Origin: Bacteroidota bacterium
Lineage (GTDB): Bacteria > Bacteroidota > Bacteroidia > UBA4408
Assembly (NCBI GenBank): GCA_963169745.1
Contig: CAUJCU010000015.1
Span: 103,134 to 146,004 of the forward strand
DNA length: 42,871 bases
Direction of reading: 5' to 3'
Part shown: positions 16,802 to 26,969 of the stretch, piece after piece
Layout of the letters: each line of letters starts with the position of its first letter
Numbering within the stretch: position 1 is the first letter of the stretch
Translations under genes and position numbers: made by a program
Notes under the pieces: model-generated
The model's database searches: none
What the model saw: only the letters and a program-made list of their open reading frames with translations
Told to the model about the DNA's origin: nothing

Positions 16802-18649
16802 ATGTTTTACAAAAAAGAAATAAATATTTTTATCTTGATTTTTGGGATATTGTTTGCCGGCTGTTTGTTTGCACAAGACGCCTCATTCACAGCATCAGTA
16901 AGTAAGAATAAAGTAGCGGCAGGAGAGCAGTTTCAAATAGTTTTTACAATAAATACCAACGCCTCTAATTTCTCAGCTCCCGATTTAAGTAACTTTTATA
17001 TTTACAGCGGCCCCAATCAATCTACCAGTATGAATATTGTTAATGGTAGTATGTCTCAATCTGTTTCTATAAATTATATTGTTGCAGCCAAAAAGGAAGG
17101 GAGATACACAATTGGCCCAGCATCAATACGGGTAGGGTCAAAAACATTAAACACCAAAAGTATTTCTATAGAAGTTACAAAAGGAAATGCCTCCTCAGGC
17201 GGAAACTCAAGTAATACTAACACTAATCAAAACAATACGAATAGCCCGTATCCTGAAGATGTTGAAAGCAATATTTTTATGCGTGTTATTGCTAGTAAAA
17301 GTAAATTATATATAGGCGAACAACTACTGGTAACTTATAAAGTTTATACACGATTAAATATTGTAGATAATGCTTTATCAAAAGCCCCGTCATTTAATGG
17401 TTTTTGGTCTGAAGAAGTTCCTAACCCTACTCGCCAAACAGAACTTCGTACCGAAGTGCTTGACGGAATTCAATATCAAGTAGCTGAAATAAAAAAGACC
17501 ATACTCATTCCTCAAAAATCAGGAACTTTAACTATAGATCCTTTAGAAATGGATATTGTAACGCGTGTAAAATCCAAATCAAGAAGCAATAGTATTTTCG
17601 ATCAATTTTTTGGAGGGGGCTATCAAGATGTTAAACTGACAATAGCCAGTAAGCCGCTAAAAGTGGAAATAATGCCCTTACCCGAAAAGGGACGCCCTGT
17701 TGATTTTTCAGGAGCCGTAGGGCAACTCAAAATGGAGGCAACAATAAAAAATAATGAACTGAAAACCGATGATGCGTGTAATTTGACCTATACAATAAGC
17801 GGGAAAGGGAATTTAAAATTATTAGAAGCTTTTAAGCTCAATTTGCCCACTGATATTGAAAGTTATGATCCAAAAATTACAGATAAAATAAACGTTAGTG
17901 CTGATGGTGTTTCAGGTTCTCGCTCATTTGAGTATTTGCTTATTCCACGACATGCCGGCAATTTTGCCTTACCGCCAATTGCTTTCTCCTATTTTGACCC
18001 CCAAAAACGAGCATACATTACGCTCCCGGCTTCAGAGTTTCAGTTAAAAGTGTCTAAAGGCTTGGGAAATGACGGTATGGTTGTGTCTAGAGAAACAAAT
18101 AAACAAGATATAAAAATTACAGGTAACGATATACGCTATATAAAAACCAATATCCCTAAATTTATTCCATTGCACAACACGTTTCTCGATTCTAATTTGT
18201 TTTGGGTATTTATTTTATTCCCAATTATTGTTTATCTAATTTTCTTTATTTGGTACCGTAAGTATAAAAAGCAAATGGCCGATGCACAGGGGGTAAAAAG
18301 AAGAAAAGCTAACTCTATGGCTCAAAAACAACTTAAAATAGCTCAGGAGTTTTTAAGCAAAAACGAGTATAATCCTTTTTTTGAAGAATTATTTAAAGCA
18401 TTATACGGTTATCTGAGTAATAAACTCTCCTTAAGCCAATCAGAACTAAATAAGAGTAAAATAGAAGAAATGCTTTCACAAAAAGGTGTAGAATTAGAAC
18501 CTATTCAAAAAATAATAAATGTACTGGAAACCTGTGAATTTGCTCGTTTCGCTCCAGTTAAAGATGAAAAAAAGATGAAACAAGCTTATCAAGATGCCAT
18601 TGAAATAATATCACTACTTGAAGATAAACTGAAAAATAAAAGCAATTAA
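16802..18649 (+). CDS. batD: BatD: oxygen-tolerance family membrane protein
   Basis: 615 residues from the ATG at 16802; an ATG at 16790 would add four residues but sits directly against the AAGGA ribosome-binding-like motif. The N-terminal signal (about 8-25, ending LFAQ) leads to several beta-sandwich units (about 28-450), each with the phrases of the BatD family (KNKVAAGEQFQIVFTI, SKSKLYIGEQLLVTYKV, PVDFSGAVGQL). One membrane helix follows (about 467-485), then a basic helical cytoplasmic domain. FAGC near the signal end could also serve as a lipobox, but the family is normally anchored by its C-terminal helix. It is the largest Bat protein and probably the extracytoplasmic partner of BatA/B/C. 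It ends 3 bases before batE. Confidence 0.93.
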   Translation: MFYKKEINIFILIFGILFAGCLFAQDASFTASVSKNKVAAGEQFQIVFTINTNASNFSAPDLSNFYIYSGPNQSTSMNIVNGSMSQSVSINYIVAAKKEGRYTIGPASIRVGSKTLNTKSISIEVTKGNASSGGNSSNTNTNQNNTNSPYPEDVESNIFMRVIASKSKLYIGEQLLVTYKVYTRLNIVDNALSKAPSFNGFWSEEVPNPTRQTELRTEVLDGIQYQVAEIKKTILIPQKSGTLTIDPLEMDIVTRVKSKSRSNSIFDQFFGGGYQDVKLTIASKPLKVEIMPLPEKGRPVDFSGAVGQLKMEATIKNNELKTDDACNLTYTISGKGNLKLLEAFKLNLPTDIESYDPKITDKINVSADGVSGSRSFEYLLIPRHAGNFALPPIAFSYFDPQKRAYITLPASEFQLKVSKGLGNDGMVVSRETNKQDIKITGNDIRYIKTNIPKFIPLHNTFLDSNLFWVFILFPIIVYLIFFIWYRKYKKQMADAQGVKRRKANSMAQKQLKIAQEFLSKNEYNPFFEELFKALYGYLSNKLSLSQSELNKSKIEEMLSQKGVELEPIQKIINVLETCEFARFAPVKDEKKMKQAYQDAIEIISLLEDKLKNKSN

Positions 18650-18652
18650 AAG

Positions 18653-19423
18653 ATGAAAAAAAATGCTTTGTTTCTTGTCCTTGTTTTTATATGGTTCTCA
18701 CTACTTCCTGTAAAAACATTTGCTATTGAGAATAATCTTTTGTTCTTAAAGGCACAAAAATATTATGAAGAAAAAGACTACGAAAGTGCCATTAAGACTT
18801 ATAAAGAGATTCTTAATCATCAAGTTATATCGAGTGAGCTTTTTTACAATCTAGGGAATTGTTATTATAAAACAGACAGCATCGGACGAGCGATCCAATA
18901 TTATGAAAAAGCTCGGAAGTTATCTGGTGTTGATGATGATTTGATGTATAATCTTAAAGTTGCTCACAGCAAAACAATTGATAAAATTGAACCCATGCCT
19001 GAATTTATCATTACCTCAACATGGAAAAATATTGTGAACTATAAAACAGCAGATAACTGGGCTGAATATGCAGCCATAAACTTTTTTATGGTGTTTTTTG
19101 CACTGATTTTATTTCACTTGGCCAAGCAGCCTCAAATAAAAAAGATGTTTTTTGGTGCAACCTTAATTTTTTTAACGCTATCATCCTTATTTTACTTCTT
19201 AGCCAAAAACAGAAACGAATCCAGAAATACGTTTAATCATGGAGTAATTATTACAGCCTCGGTTTCAGTTAAAAGTGAACCTCAAACAGGAGCCACACAA
19301 TTATTTGTAGTTCATGAGGGAACTGTTTTTAGAATAGTAGAATCTCAAAACAATTGGCTTAAAATTAGATTAGATAATGGAAATGTAGGTTGGGTAACGC
19401 AACAAGAAATTGGAACAATTTAA
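18653..19423 (+). CDS. batE: BatE: TPR and SH3-like membrane protein
   Basis: 256 residues. A signal peptide (about 4-24) precedes tetratricopeptide repeats (about 27-105, YYEEKDYESAIKTYKEIL, FYNLGNCYYKTDSIGRAIQYYEKA). Two membrane helices lie at about 141-158 and 164-182. The C-terminal 60 residues form a bacterial SH3-like domain (SVSVKSEPQTG, WLKIRLDNGNVGWV), a fold often used for binding cell-wall peptides or proteins. This TPR-TM-SH3 order is that of BatE. It is the last gene of the operon. A T-run 45 bases downstream has no convincing stem, so the terminator is not clear. Confidence 0.9.
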   Translation: MKKNALFLVLVFIWFSLLPVKTFAIENNLLFLKAQKYYEEKDYESAIKTYKEILNHQVISSELFYNLGNCYYKTDSIGRAIQYYEKARKLSGVDDDLMYNLKVAHSKTIDKIEPMPEFIITSTWKNIVNYKTADNWAEYAAINFFMVFFALILFHLAKQPQIKKMFFGATLIFLTLSSLFYFLAKNRNESRNTFNHGVIITASVSVKSEPQTGATQLFVVHEGTVFRIVESQNNWLKIRLDNGNVGWVTQQEIGTI

Positions 19424-19574
19424 TTACTTATTATTTTGTTTATAAAATTTTCGTAAACATCACTAACGTTTTTTTTATTACTCGTTATTTCTGGCTTCTA
19501 AACCTATTTCAAAAAAAAATTATTCAGATCTTATAAAAATGATAAACAGTGCGATATAGTTTGTGAAAAAAAAC

Positions 19575-19582
19575 TATTTTTG
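19575..19582 (+). promoter_or_regulatory. Candidate -7 box (TATTTTTG) for the surface-protein pair
   Basis: TATTTTTG matches TANNTTTG, 48 bases before the ATG at 19630. A TTTG at 19560-19563 lies too close (11 bases) to be the -33 element. This is the only full box in the 206-base gap after batE. Confidence 0.35.
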
Positions 19583-19629
19583 TAAACTATTAATAGGGTT
19601 AATAACAAACACTTAACATAATTTCATTC

Positions 19630-22503
19630 ATGAGACACTTTGTTTTATCTTGGATAATGCTTTTGTGGGTTGGTAATTTCTCTTATGCTCAAACTGGAAA
19701 TAACGGAATATATATTGGGAATGACACCTCAATATGTGGAGGGGCAAATTTAGCCTTACATGCAACTTTAAACGTTCTTTCTAATGTTTCTTCTAATGGG
19801 ATTAATTTAAGTGATGATGTTTATTCGCAAGTAATTCCTATAGGGTTTACGTTTAATTTTTATGGAAACAATTATTCTCAATGTCTTATTTCTACTAATG
19901 GGTATATTACTTTTAACACGGCTTCGTCAGGAGGCTACTCCCCATGGAGTATTAACGCCCCTATTCCGAGCTCATTAGACCCTACTAATGCCATAATGGG
20001 GCCCTGGCAAGATGTGAACCCGGGTGCTGGTGGTTCCATTGTTTATGCATCATTTGGAACTGCTCCCAACCGTAAGTTTGTTGTACAATGGGATAATCCT
20101 ATGTTTAGTTGTACAAATCTATGTTTTGGAAATCAAATTATTTTATACGAAAGCTCAAATATTATTGAAACCCATATTGGAAATAAACCGATATGCTCTT
20201 CATGGAACACCGGAAAGGCAATTCACGGACTTCAAAACGCTTCAGGCACATTGGCCACAGTAGTTCCCGGGCGAAATGCCAATATGCAGTGGTCAACTAC
20301 TATGGAAGGGAAGCGATTTTCTCCTTCTGGGGGCAATTATACAATATCGAGCATACCATATACACCGATATTCCTTGGTTTGGCCAATAATAGTGTAATT
20401 TCTTGGTCTATAGCCGGTGGAGCTGCTTTAGGAACAGGAGCCAATATTAATGTAAGTCCTACCCAAACTACCAGTTATGTTGCTGCTGTATCTAGTGTAA
20501 CATGTGGAGGTACAGCACAAAGCAGTAGTTTTACTTATTATGATACATTAGTAGTAACTATATCTGATCCTGTTGTTACAACTTATAGTCAAAATGCTGA
20601 TTGTGCTACTGGTGCTGGTGGCATGGTTTGGGCCACAGTAACCGGTGCTGCACCACCCTATAATTTTATTTGGAATACTAATCCGCCTACAAATAACGAT
20701 ACTGTATTTAATGCCAATGTAGGAACGTATTCTGTTACTCTTACCGATGCTAGCGGATGCGTTGCTTCAGGTTCAGCAACTATTACGCAACAAGGATCGT
20801 TAATAACTGCTGTGGTGTTTACTACTGATTTATTATGCAATGGCGTGCCAACAGGTAGCTTACAAGTGGAGGCGAGTGGAACCAATGGTCCATACATTTA
20901 TGTACTAGGCAACGATACGAGCTACACCGGAATTTTTAGTAACTTACCTGCTGGTGTTCACAATGTTCAAGCTTTTGATGCCATTGGTTGCGGAGCTGTG
21001 CAACAGGTTACCCTAAACCAGCCGGCTGCACCTCTAACATTAACCCAAAATACACATGTTAATGTTTCTTGTTTTAATTTGAACAATGGGTCTGCGACTT
21101 TCGCTGCCTCGGGTGGTACACCTCCCTATAATTATAGTAGCGGAGTGACTAACAACACGAATGGGACATTTAATAATTTAACTGCTGGGCCTTATGTTTT
21201 TTCTGTTTCTGACGGAAATGGCTGTTATCTAACTATTTTAGATACAATAACACAACCTCAAAAATTGGAAGCCTTCGTTGCTTCTTCAACCAATATTTTA
21301 TGTTACGGACAAAGTAATGGATCTGCTACAGCAATGGCTAGTGGAGGAGAGGTGCCATATTCTTATACGTGGAACTCAATCCCGGTTCAAAATAATGCTC
21401 AAGCCCTTATGCTAAGTCAAGGCACTTATCAAGTTGTTGTTAGTGACAATAACTCTTGTACTGCAAGTGCTAACATTCAAATAACTCAACCAGATTCTAT
21501 AGCAGTTACCTTAAATAGTGAAATCTCACTCTGTCAAACCTATGATACTACCCTAATTGCTTATGCATCAGGTGGTACAGGACAAATAAATTTTAATTGG
21601 AGTCCGGGCAATTCGAATACTTCCTCTTTAATCGTTGCTCCCATGAGCAACACTACTTATACGGTAACGGCAACTGACATAAATGGTTGCTCAAAATCGA
21701 AACTAACTAACGTGTTAGTCTTTGGAAGCCCCGAAGTGAGTTTTACCAAAAATTCTTCAAAGGGCTGTCCGGCCTTTTGCCCTACTTTTACAGATTTAAC
21801 ATTAAGTCCAGCAGGAAGTATTAATTCCTTTCGTGAATGGGATTTTGGGGATGGTCAAATAGTTCGAAATGATTCGGTTGCTGATCACTGCTATAATGTT
21901 CCGGGTAATTATTCCGTTACATTAACAGTTGTTACGGATAAGGGTTGCAAGAAATCGCTTACTAGAGATTCTTACATTGAGGTATATCCTAACCCCAATG
22001 CAGCCTTTGTGACTAATCCTGTTGTTACCGATATAATGAACCCTAATGTTGAAATTACAAATTTAACTACCGAGGGAAGTACATATTCATGGAACTTTGG
22101 AGATAGCGACTCTTTGTTTACAGAACTTAATCCAAAACATATCTACCGTGATACAGGAACCTATACAATTCGATTGATTTCAGTATCAAATCAAGGTTGT
22201 ATAGACAGCACTAAGGCATTTGTAACAATAAATCCTTACTATACTTTCTATATGCCAAACTCTTTTACACCTAATGGTGACGGGTTAAATGATATTTTTG
22301 AAGTGAATGGTAATTATATTAAAGAGTGCCAGATGGAGATATTTGACCGCTGGGGAAAAATTATATTCACTCAGGCTGGAACCTATAAAGTTTCATGGGA
22401 TGGTGCTAACACTCCTCAAGGGGTTTACGTATATAAGCTAAAAATAAAAGATACCATGGACATGCCCTATGAATATATTGGCCAGGTAGTTCTAATAAAA
22501 TAA
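19630..22503 (+). CDS. Large surface protein: SprB-type repeats, PKD domains, CHU_C (T9SS type B)
   Basis: 957 residues. After the signal peptide (about 1-20) an N-terminal beta domain (about 50-240) has phrases such as IGFTFNFYGNNY, ISTNGYITFN and VVQWDN, reminiscent of nidogen-like or lectin-like modules. Four SprB-type repeats (about 315-623), an Ig-like unit (about 624-700) and two PKD domains (about 703-868, with WDFGDG and WNFGDS) follow. The protein ends in the gliding-motility-associated C-terminal domain (about 869-957: PNSFTPNGDGLND, IFDRWGK, WDGAN, QGVYVYKLKIKD), which targets proteins to the type IX secretion system. It should be an extracellular adhesin-like protein. The gap to the next gene is one base, and that gene shares this architecture. 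Confidence 0.9.
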   Translation: MRHFVLSWIMLLWVGNFSYAQTGNNGIYIGNDTSICGGANLALHATLNVLSNVSSNGINLSDDVYSQVIPIGFTFNFYGNNYSQCLISTNGYITFNTASSGGYSPWSINAPIPSSLDPTNAIMGPWQDVNPGAGGSIVYASFGTAPNRKFVVQWDNPMFSCTNLCFGNQIILYESSNIIETHIGNKPICSSWNTGKAIHGLQNASGTLATVVPGRNANMQWSTTMEGKRFSPSGGNYTISSIPYTPIFLGLANNSVISWSIAGGAALGTGANINVSPTQTTSYVAAVSSVTCGGTAQSSSFTYYDTLVVTISDPVVTTYSQNADCATGAGGMVWATVTGAAPPYNFIWNTNPPTNNDTVFNANVGTYSVTLTDASGCVASGSATITQQGSLITAVVFTTDLLCNGVPTGSLQVEASGTNGPYIYVLGNDTSYTGIFSNLPAGVHNVQAFDAIGCGAVQQVTLNQPAAPLTLTQNTHVNVSCFNLNNGSATFAASGGTPPYNYSSGVTNNTNGTFNNLTAGPYVFSVSDGNGCYLTILDTITQPQKLEAFVASSTNILCYGQSNGSATAMASGGEVPYSYTWNSIPVQNNAQALMLSQGTYQVVVSDNNSCTASANIQITQPDSIAVTLNSEISLCQTYDTTLIAYASGGTGQINFNWSPGNSNTSSLIVAPMSNTTYTVTATDINGCSKSKLTNVLVFGSPEVSFTKNSSKGCPAFCPTFTDLTLSPAGSINSFREWDFGDGQIVRNDSVADHCYNVPGNYSVTLTVVTDKGCKKSLTRDSYIEVYPNPNAAFVTNPVVTDIMNPNVEITNLTTEGSTYSWNFGDSDSLFTELNPKHIYRDTGTYTIRLISVSNQGCIDSTKAFVTINPYYTFYMPNSFTPNGDGLNDIFEVNGNYIKECQMEIFDRWGKIIFTQAGTYKVSWDGANTPQGVYVYKLKIKDTMDMPYEYIGQVVLIK

Positions 22504-22504
22504 A

Positions 22505-25500
22505 ATGAAAGTTTATTCAATTAAAAAATTTGTTTTTCATTTCTTATTTCTAATAATTGGGTTTTCTGGCTTTCAATCAGTTGCCCAGCCATGCGTAGGA
22601 AGTGTAAGCTCTACTGTTAACCCTCAACCAACCGGAGGCGGGTATGCACCAGGAACTGTAGTAACTTATTGTTATACTGTTAATAATTATTCAATGTCCG
22701 GATCCAACTGGTTTGAGGGCTTTTCAATTCAATTGGGGCCTGGATGGTTGCCTGGTTCTATTACCCCTGTTACCTATCCAACAAATTTTCAAGGAGGAGG
22801 GGGGCAGTGGATATGGGTGTCGAATACTTTTGTAAACAATGGTGTTACTTTTGGTCCAGGTTTTTTCTTTGATTTAGATATGAACGGCATATCACAGAAC
22901 GATTTTGGTGATTCTGGAGCCGGCCCATGGACTATGTGTTTTAGTGTTACTGTTGGAAATGTTCCGGGTTCTTCTTTGGGAGTTGGAGTTGCTCCCGTTT
23001 CTGATGGGTATGCCGGCTCTTGGACTAATGGGGGATGTAACGGATTAATATTTACACCTGTTACACCATCTACTATAATTGTATTAGGTTGCGGTAACCT
23101 CATTCCTTCTGTTGCAAATCAAATTAATGTTGTTTGTAATGGAGACAGTAATGGAAGCTTTACTATTGGCACTTCAAACGGAGCACCTCCTTTTACCTTT
23201 TCATTTCAAGGGGGGCCTTTTAATGCAACCAATAATTTTACAAACTTAGCTGCTGGAACTTATACAGTTGTTATTCAAGATGCAAATAACTGCACTATTC
23301 CCTTTCCGGTAACCATCACTCAGCCTACGAACCCTTTAAGTGTTACCTTGATATTTAAAAATAACCCGGGGTGTGCTAATGGGGCAACCGGAAATTATAG
23401 AATTATTGGAACCGGTGGCACAGGTCCATATACCTATTCAACCGATGGTGTAAATTTTGTTCCTCCCAATAACGGAGCATCGTTCCAAACCAATGGTTTA
23501 GCAGCTGGAACGTATACTGTTTTTGTTAAAGATACAAATGGTTGTACGGCTTCTATTGATATAACTATAACACCTCCACTACCTTTAACGGGTACTATTA
23601 CTGCTCAAACAAATGCCCCGTGTGGAGCTACCGGGAATGGAAGTGTTACAATTGCAGGGGCAGGAGGAACTCCGGTATATACCTATTCAATAGATGGAGG
23701 TGCTTTTCAACTTAGCGGAACTTTTAATAATTTGACTCCCGGAAATCACACCGTAACAATTAAAGATGCTAACAACTGTTCTACCACAGTGTTGGTTGAT
23801 ATTCTACAACCCACAAATCCTAATGGGGCTGTTGATGCTCAAACTAATGTGGATTGTTTTGGAAATGCAACGGGAAGCCTTACACTGAGCGGAGCCAATG
23901 GTACAGCTCCATATACCTTTTCGCTTAACGCTGGCGCCTTTTCTTCAGGCCCTTTTAACAACTTAGCTGCCGGTGTTTATAATATTACGGTACAAGATGT
24001 TAATGGATGTACGGGAACCTTTAATGCCACTATTACTGAACCAGCCTCATTAGTACTAAACATTGCAAACCAAATTAATGTAAATTGTTTTGGTGCTTCA
24101 ACAGGTTCCGTTACACTCTCAGGTAGTAATGGAACAGCCCCTTTTTCATATAGTGACGGAGTAAATAACAACACAAACGGTATTTTCAATGGATTAGCAG
24201 CGGGCAATTATGCCTACACCATGACGGACAATAATGGCTGTACCACTACTATTAATGCTACAATTACTCAACCTGCAACGGGAGTAGGGGCTATTATAGT
24301 TGTTCAAAACAATGTATTATGCTCGGGTACATCCACCGGAAGTTTTACCCTTCAGGGGAACAACGGAGCACCTCCATATTCCTATACCTTAAACGGAACA
24401 ACCAATACTACCGGAACTTTTACAAACTTAGGAGCTAATATATATAATGTTACGGTGTCTGATGCTAATGGGTGTACTTTTATTCAAACAGTAAATTTAA
24501 ACTCACCAAATGCCTTAACAGCTTTAATTGCCAACCAAACAGCAGTGAGCTGTTTTGGAGGAAACAATGCTAGTGTTACAGTAACAGCAAGTAATGGAAC
24601 TAATCCTTATACCTTCACTTTGGGAGCAACCAATAATGCTACCGGTGTATTTAATAGCTTAGCTGCAGGTGCTTATAACGTAATTGTTTCTGATGCTAAT
24701 GGCTGTACTTTTGATCAACCTGTAACCATAACGCAGCCGGCTGCTGCGTTAAGCACATCGATAAATAACCAAACTAATGTTTCCTGTTTCGGTGGTAATA
24801 ATGGCTCTGTTACAATTTTAGCCTCTAATGGAACCGGACCATTCTCTTATCAGTTGGGTGCAACTACAAACAATAGTGGAATTTTTAATAATTTGAACAG
24901 CGGAAACTATTCAGTTACCGCAACGGATAATAACGGCTGCATCACGAATCAGGCGGTTACCATTACACAACCTGCTGCAGCTTTAGGAGCTACAACAACG
25001 AGTGTTACACCTGTTGATTGTTTTGGCAGTAATACCGGACAGTTTCAAATTTCCGGAACAGGTGGTACTGCACCTTATAGTTACACAATGGGGGCATTAA
25101 ATAATACAACCGGACAATTTACTAATTTAACTGCAGGAATTTATACTGTAAATGTTACTGATATTAATTCATGCGCTTTTGCCTATCAGGTAACAGTTAC
25201 AGAGCCTGCTGCTCCTTTAGCTTTAAATATTGACAATCAAACTAATGTTATCTGTTTTGGTGGCACAACCGGCTCGTTGCAGCTCTCTGCTGCAGGAGGT
25301 ACGCCCAACTACTTATTTGGACTAAGTGGCACAACTTTAAGTAATAACCCACAAATTACAGGCCTTGCAGCAGGAACATTTACAGTATTAGTAAAAGATA
25401 ACAATGGCTGTACAACAACAATTAATGCAACTATTACGCAACCAGCTCAAGGTATTAGTGGAACAGTGAATAATACTACCGATATTTTATGCTTTGGTGG

Positions 25501-26923
25501 AAGCACAGGGCAAATATCACTAACGGCAGCAAACGGTACTCCTCCTTACAGCTATACCTTGGGTCCAAATACAAATACTACCGGAACATTTACAAACCTA
25601 AGTGCAGGGGCTTATACTGTTAATATTACTGACAATAATGGTTGTGTAGGCCAGTCATCAGTAACGCTTACTCAGCCTGCAACAATTCTATCCGTTACCG
25701 TTCCCACTATTACAAATCCATTATGTAATGGAAGCAGTAATGGAGTAGCTGCTGCATTGGCTACAGGCGGTACCAGTAATGGAAATTACACCTATTCATG
25801 GAACACCAATCCTCCACAGAACACTAACCAGGCTAATAATTTACCGGCTGGTACATACACCATTACAGTAACTGATAATAATAATTGTGTTGCAACAGCT
25901 GTGGTTACTCTAACAGAACCAAATTTTCAACTAAACTCTACAGCTTCGGCTGCTTTATGTAAAGGTGAAACGGTTACACTAACAGCCTCTTCCCTTGATG
26001 CTGCTGCTCCTGTAATTTACACTTGGACCAATCAAAATGATGGAAGTACAATACAAGGTAATGCTATAAGTGTAAGCCCAAATACTACAACCAACTATAC
26101 TGTAATAGCTACTGATGCCAATGGTTGTGTAACTACAGCCAACATTGTTCCAATTACCGTTAATCCGGCCCCTGTAGCCTTATTTACTGAAGATATTAAA
26201 GAAGGCTGTCAACCACTTTGTGTTACGTTTACAGCTTTGGCTACATTGCCCGGAACTAATTGGAACTGGGATTTTGGAGATGGTCAAACAGATGTTGGAC
26301 AAAATGCAGTTCACTGTTTTAAAGAGTCAGGGCTTTATTCTGTATCCTTAACTGCTGTTTCAGACATGGGCTGTAAAAATACCATTCAAAAAAATGATTT
26401 AATTACCGTTTATCAAATTCCTAAAGTCATTTTCTCTGTAGAGCCTAAAGAAACTACTATTTCTAATCCTACAGTATATGTTTCGAACCAAACAGTTGGA
26501 GCTGAAGAATACCTTTGGACTTTTGATAAAAAGAATACTTCTTCGCTTTTTGAACCAACCTTTTCTTATACAGAGCCAGGTGAATATTGTATTCTGTTGT
26601 TAGCTACCAATGATTATGGGTGTATTGATTCCAGTAGAGAATGTGTAACCATTAAACCCGATTATACCATTTATGTTCCAAACGCATTTACACCTAATGG
26701 AGACGGGTTAAATGATGTGTTTTTGCCCTTGGCACAATCAGTAAGAGAATATGAATTGATTATATACAATCGTTGGGGTTTAAAAGTTTTTACTTCCAAC
26801 GAATTAAATTTGGGCTGGAATGGAGCTACTGAAGCTCAAGGAGCCTATAATTACGTAATACTTCTTACTACTAACGGTGGAGAAGAAAAAATTTATTCCG
26901 GTAGTGTAACCTTATATCGTTGA
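22505..26923 (+). CDS. Giant adhesin-like protein: 12 SprB repeats, PKD domains, CHU_C
   Basis: 1472 residues. A signal peptide (about 1-27) is followed by an unassigned, Gly/Trp-rich N-terminal domain (about 30-196) with four or more cysteines. Twelve SprB repeats of about 78 residues span roughly 199-1140. Most have one cysteine early (CFGG, CNG) and one late (NGC, NNC), with the linker xITQPA. An Ig-like unit (about 1141-1226), two PKD domains (about 1228-1384, WDFGDG) and the CHU_C sorting domain (about 1385-1472: PNAFTPNGDGLND, IYNRWGL, WNGATEAQGAYNY) follow. SprB of Flavobacterium is a mobile adhesin for gliding; many relatives are just surface proteins. It is cotranscribed with the 957-residue paralogue. 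The repeats have diverged at DNA level, so they are old. Confidence 0.92.
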   Translation: MKVYSIKKFVFHFLFLIIGFSGFQSVAQPCVGSVSSTVNPQPTGGGYAPGTVVTYCYTVNNYSMSGSNWFEGFSIQLGPGWLPGSITPVTYPTNFQGGGGQWIWVSNTFVNNGVTFGPGFFFDLDMNGISQNDFGDSGAGPWTMCFSVTVGNVPGSSLGVGVAPVSDGYAGSWTNGGCNGLIFTPVTPSTIIVLGCGNLIPSVANQINVVCNGDSNGSFTIGTSNGAPPFTFSFQGGPFNATNNFTNLAAGTYTVVIQDANNCTIPFPVTITQPTNPLSVTLIFKNNPGCANGATGNYRIIGTGGTGPYTYSTDGVNFVPPNNGASFQTNGLAAGTYTVFVKDTNGCTASIDITITPPLPLTGTITAQTNAPCGATGNGSVTIAGAGGTPVYTYSIDGGAFQLSGTFNNLTPGNHTVTIKDANNCSTTVLVDILQPTNPNGAVDAQTNVDCFGNATGSLTLSGANGTAPYTFSLNAGAFSSGPFNNLAAGVYNITVQDVNGCTGTFNATITEPASLVLNIANQINVNCFGASTGSVTLSGSNGTAPFSYSDGVNNNTNGIFNGLAAGNYAYTMTDNNGCTTTINATITQPATGVGAIIVVQNNVLCSGTSTGSFTLQGNNGAPPYSYTLNGTTNTTGTFTNLGANIYNVTVSDANGCTFIQTVNLNSPNALTALIANQTAVSCFGGNNASVTVTASNGTNPYTFTLGATNNATGVFNSLAAGAYNVIVSDANGCTFDQPVTITQPAAALSTSINNQTNVSCFGGNNGSVTILASNGTGPFSYQLGATTNNSGIFNNLNSGNYSVTATDNNGCITNQAVTITQPAAALGATTTSVTPVDCFGSNTGQFQISGTGGTAPYSYTMGALNNTTGQFTNLTAGIYTVNVTDINSCAFAYQVTVTEPAAPLALNIDNQTNVICFGGTTGSLQLSAAGGTPNYLFGLSGTTLSNNPQITGLAAGTFTVLVKDNNGCTTTINATITQPAQGISGTVNNTTDILCFGGSTGQISLTAANGTPPYSYTLGPNTNTTGTFTNLSAGAYTVNITDNNGCVGQSSVTLTQPATILSVTVPTITNPLCNGSSNGVAAALATGGTSNGNYTYSWNTNPPQNTNQANNLPAGTYTITVTDNNNCVATAVVTLTEPNFQLNSTASAALCKGETVTLTASSLDAAAPVIYTWTNQNDGSTIQGNAISVSPNTTTNYTVIATDANGCVTTANIVPITVNPAPVALFTEDIKEGCQPLCVTFTALATLPGTNWNWDFGDGQTDVGQNAVHCFKESGLYSVSLTAVSDMGCKNTIQKNDLITVYQIPKVIFSVEPKETTISNPTVYVSNQTVGAEEYLWTFDKKNTSSLFEPTFSYTEPGEYCILLLATNDYGCIDSSRECVTIKPDYTIYVPNAFTPNGDGLNDVFLPLAQSVREYELIIYNRWGLKVFTSNELNLGWNGATEAQGAYNYVILLTTNGGEEKIYSGSVTLYR

Positions 26924-26946
26924 TTATTTTGAAATAAAAAACGATA
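26915..26946 (+). repeat. Long imperfect inverted repeat over the adhesin stop codon
   Basis: TATCGTT (26915-26921) pairs with AACGATA (26940-26946). Inside it, TTATTT pairs with AAATAA, separated from the outer stem by a small internal loop. The hairpin includes the TGA stop but no T-tract follows. It could mark the transcript end or protect it, but a standard terminator is unlikely. Confidence 0.45.
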
Positions 26947-26969
26947 CTTCAAAAGGACTACTTGCTGAA

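Noticed and set aside
19461-19476. Run of eight T after batE as a terminator
   Set aside because: No stem of more than about three base pairs lies directly upstream, so a Rho-independent terminator is not supported.
22789-24207. Minus-strand open frames inside the giant adhesin gene (22789-23103 and 23977-24207)
   Set aside because: They mirror the low-complexity repeat coding; their proline/valine-rich translations lack any recognisable domain.
23100-25930. Periodic units of about 234 bases that could suggest a CRISPR or DNA satellite
   Set aside because: The period is that of the SprB protein repeats; the DNA of successive units is diverged and fully coding, with no short identical repeats and spacers.
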